Shown: positions 57,553 to 64,000 of the stretch, one piece after another
Layout: every line of letters begins with the position of its first letter
Position numbering within the stretch: position 1 is the stretch's first letter
Source: Mactra quadrangularis
Taxonomy: Eukaryota > Mollusca > Bivalvia > Venerida > Mactridae
Direction: 5' to 3'
Assembly (NCBI GenBank): GCA_025267735.1
Contig: CM046304.1
Span: forward strand, 21,517,381 to 21,581,380
Length of the DNA stretch: 64,000 bases
Position numbers and translations under genes: made by a program
Notes under the pieces: generated by a model
Database searches by the model: none
What the model was told of the DNA's origin: nothing
The model's input: only the letters and a program-made list of their open reading frames with translations

Positions 57553-57753
57553 AGCTATTGCCCCTGGTCATCGGGCCGACAAATTGACACAACGGAATTA
57601 TACTACCCTCGCAGGTACCCATTTACACCTGGGTAAAGTGAAGCAATTGCAGGTAAATTTCTTCCTCAAGGAAATTATCAGTGCTCCTACTGGGATCAGA
57701 ACCCAGGACTTCTCGATCCTTAAGCGCACCTCCTACCACTGGACTGCTGCTCT
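57553..57753 (-). mobile_element. Second SINE type, tRNA-derived
   Basis: On the minus strand the head at about 57753 has A-box TCCAGTGGTAGGAG and B-box GGGTTCTGATCCC. The body contains the phrase ACCCATTTACACCTGGGTAA. It is unrelated to the SINE at 49191 outside the tRNA part. Confidence 0.65.
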
Positions 57754-58139
57754 TAATGTACATACATTAGCTACAAAATAATCGGCAATATTAATCTAAA
57801 TATTTGATGGCAGAGGTATGACACCATATTCTAAAGAATATAAGTATTTCTAGTTAAGTACATGTATATCCGGAATTCCCCCATCAAAAACCATCATTAG
57901 ATAAGTGTTTGTTATTGCTCATACAAATATTAACAATACAATGTTGAGAGGTCTTATGACCGGCTCAGCGTGATCAAACCCTTGTGTTTAGTATGAATAA
58001 ATGATTATTCAAAACATGTATATTGTATTGTATGGTAAATGCACATAATATAATAGTTATTATCCAAGTTGTTATATATTTATGAGTATAATGAAGGGAT
58101 TAATTCAAATAAATGATAGTAAGGCAAACTACATGTATA

Positions 58140-59010
58140 TAAGTATACCAACGATATTGGTATGCATGCATGAATAGCTTGTTAACATTAATATAAGACA
58201 AATGTATAGCTAGTAAAAATAAGTTTTAGACAAATGATTAGCCTGTTTTCAGTGGCATGATACAAATATATAGCTTGTTTACATATTCATAAGACAAATG
58301 TTTAGCTTGTTTACATTGGTATTAGGCTAATGTAAAGCTTGTTTACATATTTATAAGACAAATGTTCAGCTTGTTTACGAAAATATAAGACAAATATATA
58401 GCTCGTTTACATTGGTATAAGACAAATGCATCGATTATTTATATTGGTATTAGACAAATGTGCAGATTGTTTACATTAATATTAGACATATATATAGCTT
58501 GTTTACAATTTCATAAGGCAAATGTTTAGCTTGTTTACATCGATATTAGGCAAATATAAAGCTTGTTTACAATTATATAAGACAAATGTATGGCTTGTTT
58601 ACAATAATATAAGACAATTGTATAGCTTGTTTTCATTAATATATGGCAAATGTATAGCTTGTTAACAATAATATAAGACAAATGTATAGCTTGTTTACAA
58701 TAATATAAGACAATTGTATAGCTTGTGTATATTGATATAAGACAAATGTATAGCTTGTTTACAATGTTTTAAGATAAATGTATAGCTTTTTTAACAATGG
58801 TATAAGACAAATGTATAGCTTGCTTACATTGGTTTAAGACAAATGTATAGCTTGCATAAATATAAGACAAATGTATAGCTGTTTACATTGATATAAGACA
58901 AATGTATAGTTTGTTATCATTGATTCAAGACAAACGTATAGTTGTTTACATTGGTTTAAGACAAATGTATTGCTTGTTTACATCGATACATGACAAGGAA
59001 ATAGCGTCGT
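58140..59010. repeat. 32-bp minisatellite upstream of TIR gene copy 2
   Basis: About 26 degenerate units of the same repeat as at 28130-28760 (TATAGCTTGTTTACA, ATAAGACAAATG). The array is longer and includes units with ACAATAATATAAG not prominent in copy 1. Confidence 0.9.
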
Positions 59011-59336
59011 TTACATTGAGTGATTTGTGTTACATGTCCTATGTTAAAGAAGTATATTTAAACGAACTTTCAAGACGAACTTTTTTCTCATGTGACTGAA
59101 TGTGTTACTTATTACAAAATAAGATAATTTCAAGTTTTCAACAGATTTTTATGTTGATTCAAACATTTAAATTTCAGATACATGTACTGATAAAAAACAA
59201 GCAATTTGACACATAACTACAAAACAGGTTGAGGGAAACACGGATCCATTAAGAACTGTCAGGATATGTATTGCAATATTAACGGGTATATCGGTTAACC
59301 ATTTCACCCTAACACTTCTATACATTTCTTTTGCAG

Positions 59337-62300
59337 TGAAACAAACAGAAATGGAAGTACAATCCGATGAAGCCATCACAGAAAAGATTCTTCCTTTACC
59401 GGAAGGAAAACTGAAACATTTCTTTATTTCATTTTGTAATGAAGACAATGAGAAAGTTCTGCCAATAATTGCTGAGATTGAGAATAGGTTTCAGCTAAAA
59501 TGTATGTACGCCGATCGTGATTTCCAACCAGGAAAAGATATTGCTGTGAATATCCGAGAAGGAATGATGATGTCATCAAAAGTACTTCTGTTCTTGTCTC
59601 CACATTTCCTGCAAAGTGGCTGGTGTAAATATGAAACTGATGCTGCGTTTGTAACTTCGATGGGCTGTGGATATAGTTGCATTGTACCAGTCTTACTTGA
59701 AGAATGTGAAATCCCGCCAACCCTTGTGACCTTGACCTACATCGACGCTACAATACCGGGCATTGACATCTCTTCAAAGATTGCTTCAAGTCTGATACGC
59801 CCAAGTAAGTTTGTAAGCTTCATTTTAGCTCATCTGAGCTATTTGCTCAGGGTGAACTATATTGTGGTCGCTTTATGTCCAGCATCTGTTGTCCGTCGTC
59901 TGACATGTGGTCACATTTGTCTTGTGTATGTAACAAGAGGATTTTTTTATATTTCATTGGATCTTTATAATACTTTGAAGGTTTGTCTTGATGAAATCTA
60001 GGTTAGGATTATATATCGGTCATCTAGGGTCAAAAACTAAGTCACAGGATCAAATTTTAGATAAACCTTGTGTATGCGATAGAGGCTGTATATTTTCATC
60101 CGACTTTCATACTACATTGTATTTGGTCAGATCGAATGTTTGTTTTATAAAATCTAAAATATTTCAGTCATACGTTGTCAGCTCACTAATATACTTAATA
60201 TGATTGTGTCAAAGGCTAATGCTTGACGAGAATGAGAGATGCATCATTGAATATAAGCTGACAGGGTGGATTTTGATGATATTCGAAACATGCCAGAGAA
60301 AGTGCAAAATGTGATTAGCTTGTAATTTTTATTTCATTTCAGACACTGATGATGGCTTGCTGGCTCTGAATTTTAGATCATGGAACAGAACATGTAAGTA
60401 TTACATACTGGGTTTAACACCTTGTCAACTCATTTTAGAATTATTTTGCGGTGACCAATGCACCTAACTGAACTTTCTTTGTCTCTAACAAGTACTCACA
60501 AACACAGCAGACTTTAAACCCCACTTTAACTTTTAATTTAAAGGATGTAGATGTTATATTAAAAATCTTTATTTTACAGTTGAAAATGGTTACTGCCATA
60601 TTATTAATGCTGAAAGAGACGATATTTGGTCTGCAAGACCAGCTAGATATCGATTTAAGATTAAGCCTAACTTAATGGAAACATTGAAGAATAATGGAGT
60701 TGAGGTAAATTACCAATGAAATATTTTCATGTCTTACAGTTTCTGCATACATGTGAATTCAGAGACATTTATATCCATGTTTGGAAAACTTCTCTTTACT
60801 TATATACCGGTACTGAATTTTAAATTCTGCTAGTCAAGTTAATTTTGTTTATTTGAATTTCGTTTATTCGGTTGGTATTTCAAGTTCGCTTAAGATAGTG
60901 AGTCACATTGAAATCAGCTGATCGATTGAAGACTGACAGCTTTGTTCTATATGTGAACAAGAGGGTCCTGTGGACCCTGTATCACTCACCTGGCAACTAG
61001 ATTCTAACTGAAAGTGTTGTAACACACTTTTCAGCTGTATAAAAACTGTGACCTCGAGGTCACTATCCAAATATGAATGCTCTTGGCCTTTCAGTATTTG
61101 AGAAAAAGAATTTTCAATACTGTCTTATATAACTCTAAGTATGTAAATCATGTGACCAATGGAGCGAGACCAATTTGACCCCTTGGGCATAATTTGTACA
61201 CTATTTATAGTGAACTTTGAAGTTATGCTACATATCAAATATGAAAGCTCAAGGTCTACCATTTTAAGTGTGAAGCAGAGTTTTAACATTTCCTAACTAT
61301 ATCTGTTGACCTCTAGAACAGGGTTAAGGTGCATATTTTAAACAATCTTTGTAGAGAACCCTGATGTGATGTTACTTGCCAGTAACTGTTAAACTTATTG
61401 TTTTTGACAAAGATTTTACAAATATTATTGATGCACAACTTCAAGTGCACGACACACTGAGACCCCTAACAGTGGCTAACTTTGAACGCTTTTTTTAAGA
61501 CCACCTGATCACTCTGAATATGATTCTCTTTAAAATATATTCTTTTTGTTGCAGTTGCCAAAGTCATTCTTGAAGAAAGCATTTCGTGTTGTCAATGAAG
61601 ATTCTGTTATGAGGTCGTATGAATACCTCAGTAGATGTAAAATTTGTGGATGGACTTGTCTAGTTTGGATACCACTTTGTATTTTTATATATATGTTTGT
61701 AATTACTGTATTGTATTTACAATATGGTAGTAGGAAGCCACCTGAGGGTACACACAATAGTATTGATATTAGTAAAGGTTTGGTTATATATTCAGTTCAA
61801 GTGATGATGTGGACTGTTTTACCTGCATGGTGTATTTTTATACAGATTCCTGTGTGTTTTGTACCAATGTGTTGTTTTCGAAAATCAGTAAGTACACGTT
61901 TATACTCCAGAAAAGGGTCGTCGGTGGGCATATATATATATAGCGCTGCATATAGCAATGCACAACCTATCCATATAGATAATTATATTAAGTGCTTATC
62001 AAGATATTCGAGTAAGAATTACCATAGTAGCTTTGCATTCATTTGTAATGAAAACAGTGTTTTATTCTTTTAACAAAAAAGTGACATAATTAATAGTTTA
62101 TTTGAGTTATTTCCCTTGAAAAACAACGTCCTGTCTTCAAAGAACTCCCATTTTATCATAATCTTAGTTCTGGCGTCCAAAACTTTATAAGCCGCTTTTT
62201 TAACATTCTTATTTTCATCAGATGCGGCATTACCCTTTCATTAACATTATACACATGGGTTAGCTAAACGTAGCTTAAGCTATCATAAGCCTTGTCATCG

Positions 62301-63926
62301 ATGAATTACTTAAAAAATCAAATGAGTGTTCTTGTATATGCTGTGCTCATGTACGTCAGTTGCTCATCTAAGCAGATTTCCTGGACATTTTCCTTTCACC
62401 AGTACTCAATTAATGTTCCGTAATGATTTGACAATCATAACTTCATTGAGAAAATTGACATTATTGACAATTTTGTAAAATAACTGAAAGTATGATTCAC
62501 AGTGAAAGGGAATCATATCTAGATTGCTGGGCTCAAAGTGAAGCGTGGAAGTTTGAGCCAGATCTGACCTTTATGCACGAATATTCATTTCATTGAATAC
62601 GAATGTAGTATTAATGCTTGATACTGATATCGGAGTATATTGTCAAATCTCAAATGTAATTCTTAGACAAGGATCAATTTAAACGATAAGTAGTCTTACA
62701 TAGACTCTTTTTATAATTGATTGATCATTTTGAATAAGTTACTTGTTGAATTGTAAAATAGGTGTGGTACTTTTTTCATCAGGGGTCCATTCCAATCATA
62801 CACTCCGAGTGCTCGGATTGGAGTTGCTGAATGGAACATGTCTGCACCAGAACGAGATCGGAAATAGAAAAACCAACATGGCAACCCTCTGTCAACTATT
62901 CACACTATTGGAGACAGATAGCAGGACGAAGCCTCAGTTGACGATATAATGCCTTTGCTAGCTTCTTTTGTATCGGTCTTGTATGTTAAATTATAGTGTT
63001 GATAAATTGAGTTTTTACAATGAGATTGACGTTTTTCAAAATTTTGTTTTGCCTTTTCGTACCGTAGAGCGTTAACTGTTGCCATGCTAAAGCGTAAATC
63101 TGTTTAAGTATACACACCAAAATAATACAAAAAGTTAAAGTAACATATTACTGATTTGATTGACATTAATTAAAAGATAAACCCTGTCAACATTGTTCCA
63201 TAATCTTAAAAAATATACAGCGTTATTTCACTTACCGCCTCATGCCGCCATTACTACAACAACAACTACTCTATCTGCACCACCTATATTTTTGGAGCGG
63301 ATGGAACACACTCGGAGCGCACTCTTTTGTCGTTCCTTTGCACATAGGAGTACTCCGAGCGCATGATTGGAATGGACCACAGGATATGGCTAGATAGTTA
63401 TTAGATGCAAATGTGAAAAGTCAGATCGGGTCAAACTTTAGGCACTATGCCATTGCAATGTAACCTTGGCTGTTACCTTTCTCTTTCAGCGAGATGAATC
63501 TCTTCAATTAAAACTATGGAGAAAGACTCGAGAGGACTGTTTAAGAAATAATGTTATATTGCTCTTCACACCGAATAGGAAAAGACGCCCAACTGTATCC
63601 TTAAAAATCGCTGTAAAGATAGATGGTTTATTTGTATTTTATCCTACCTTCATATACACAGATTTTTCTTACGAATGCTAATGTATAGTACTAATTCACA
63701 TATTGCAAGGATCCTCATAACTGCAAATATGGTAAATAACTTGTTGATATCCATTTATAACCATTGTCATACCCAGAAGTTATCAAGATTCTTTACATAC
63801 AATGATACTAAACATGTATAATTCGTTCATTAAATGATGCATATTTTTGTACTTTTAAATAAAAACTTTTTCCTTAACCCAAACTATCAGATGCTTTTCA
63901 TGAGGTACAACATAGCCAGATGTAAG
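59337..63926 (+). CDS. TIR domain two-pass membrane protein, copy 2 (partial, six exons)
   Basis: Exons: 59337-59804, 60343-60393, 60580-60704, 61555-61887, 63490-63612 and 63891-63926; the gene then runs off the window. Exon borders and phases equal those of copy 1, with identical lengths except the membrane exon (333 versus 348 nt). The TIR exon differs from copy 1 at only a handful of residues and keeps KHFFISFCNEDN and SGWCKYE. The membrane exon keeps the start LPKSFLKKAFRVVNEDS and the end VPMCCFRKS, but the loop between the helices is largely different and shorter. No frame break is seen, so both copies look functional. Function is unknown; see copy 1. Confidence 0.75.
62784..63379. mobile_element. 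596-bp MITE in copy 2 with an empty site in copy 1
   Basis: GGTCCATTCCAATCATAC at the left and its complement ATGATTGGAATGGACC at the right, flanked by CAGG on both sides. Copy 1 has the uninterrupted sequence TTCATCAGGATATG near 36336, so the insertion and a 4-bp duplication are directly supported. Confidence 0.8.
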
Positions 63927-64000
63927 GTAAATGTGTTTTATACATGTAGTTTTCATGGTACAAAGAACATTTTGATGATTCATTCAATATTCAAATTTCA

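Noticed and set aside
62743..63085. Small ORFs in copy 2 intron
   Set aside because: They lie within or across the edge of the CAGG-flanked MITE and are not conserved in copy 1.

Overview
The window looks like an AT-rich animal genome, most likely a bivalve mollusc. Introns are GT-AG, exons are short and far apart, and there are tRNA-derived SINEs, CR1/jockey-type LINE remains, a Polinton, an envelope-bearing Ty3/gypsy element, and a GAGC-rich repeat that I associate with bivalves. The species cannot be fixed from this sequence alone.

Region 1 (about 0.7-18.9 kb) is a decayed Polinton (Maverick). Its plus-strand genes are a tandem PC4-like protein, a DDE integrase, a capsid protein and an adenain-like protease. 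Its minus-strand genes are a small adenovirus-pX-like protein, a small membrane protein fused to the packaging ATPase, and a protein-primed family B DNA polymerase. Nearly all carry frameshifts or stops. Nested inside it, at 5621-13852, is a much younger gypsy element. It has gag, pol and an F-like env, a likely -1 frameshift site between gag and pol, two unrecognised small ORFs, and a 244-bp 3' LTR. Its 5' LTR is cut to 139 bp by a deletion that also removed the primer binding site and the start of gag. Env has one in-frame stop.

Region 2 (18.9-28.1 kb) has no host gene that I can support. It holds a roughly 4.4-kb composite with inverted arms and two minus-strand LINE remnants.

Region 3 (28.1-41.3 kb) and region 5 (58.1-64 kb) are two copies of a duplicated gene, each preceded by a 32-bp minisatellite. 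Copy 1 can be followed through eight exons. It encodes a TIR domain, a linker, two transmembrane helices separated by a short loop, and an unrecognised cytosolic tail (about 457 aa). Copy 2 runs off the window after six exons. The TIR exon is nearly unchanged between copies, while the membrane and loop exon has diverged strongly. Mobile elements inserted after the duplication (3.2-kb TA-flanked element, MITEs, SINE) can be dated against the other copy.

Region 4 (41.9-58 kb) has minus-strand genes. One is the last three exons of a DNA polymerase delta catalytic subunit, isolated from the rest of the gene and lacking one iron-sulfur ligand. The other is a complete three-exon gene for a secreted-then-anchored, cysteine-rich membrane protein with a very acidic tail. 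The rest is hairpins, SINEs and a 1.95-kb long-inverted-repeat element that has split a SINE, leaving a 5-bp target duplication.
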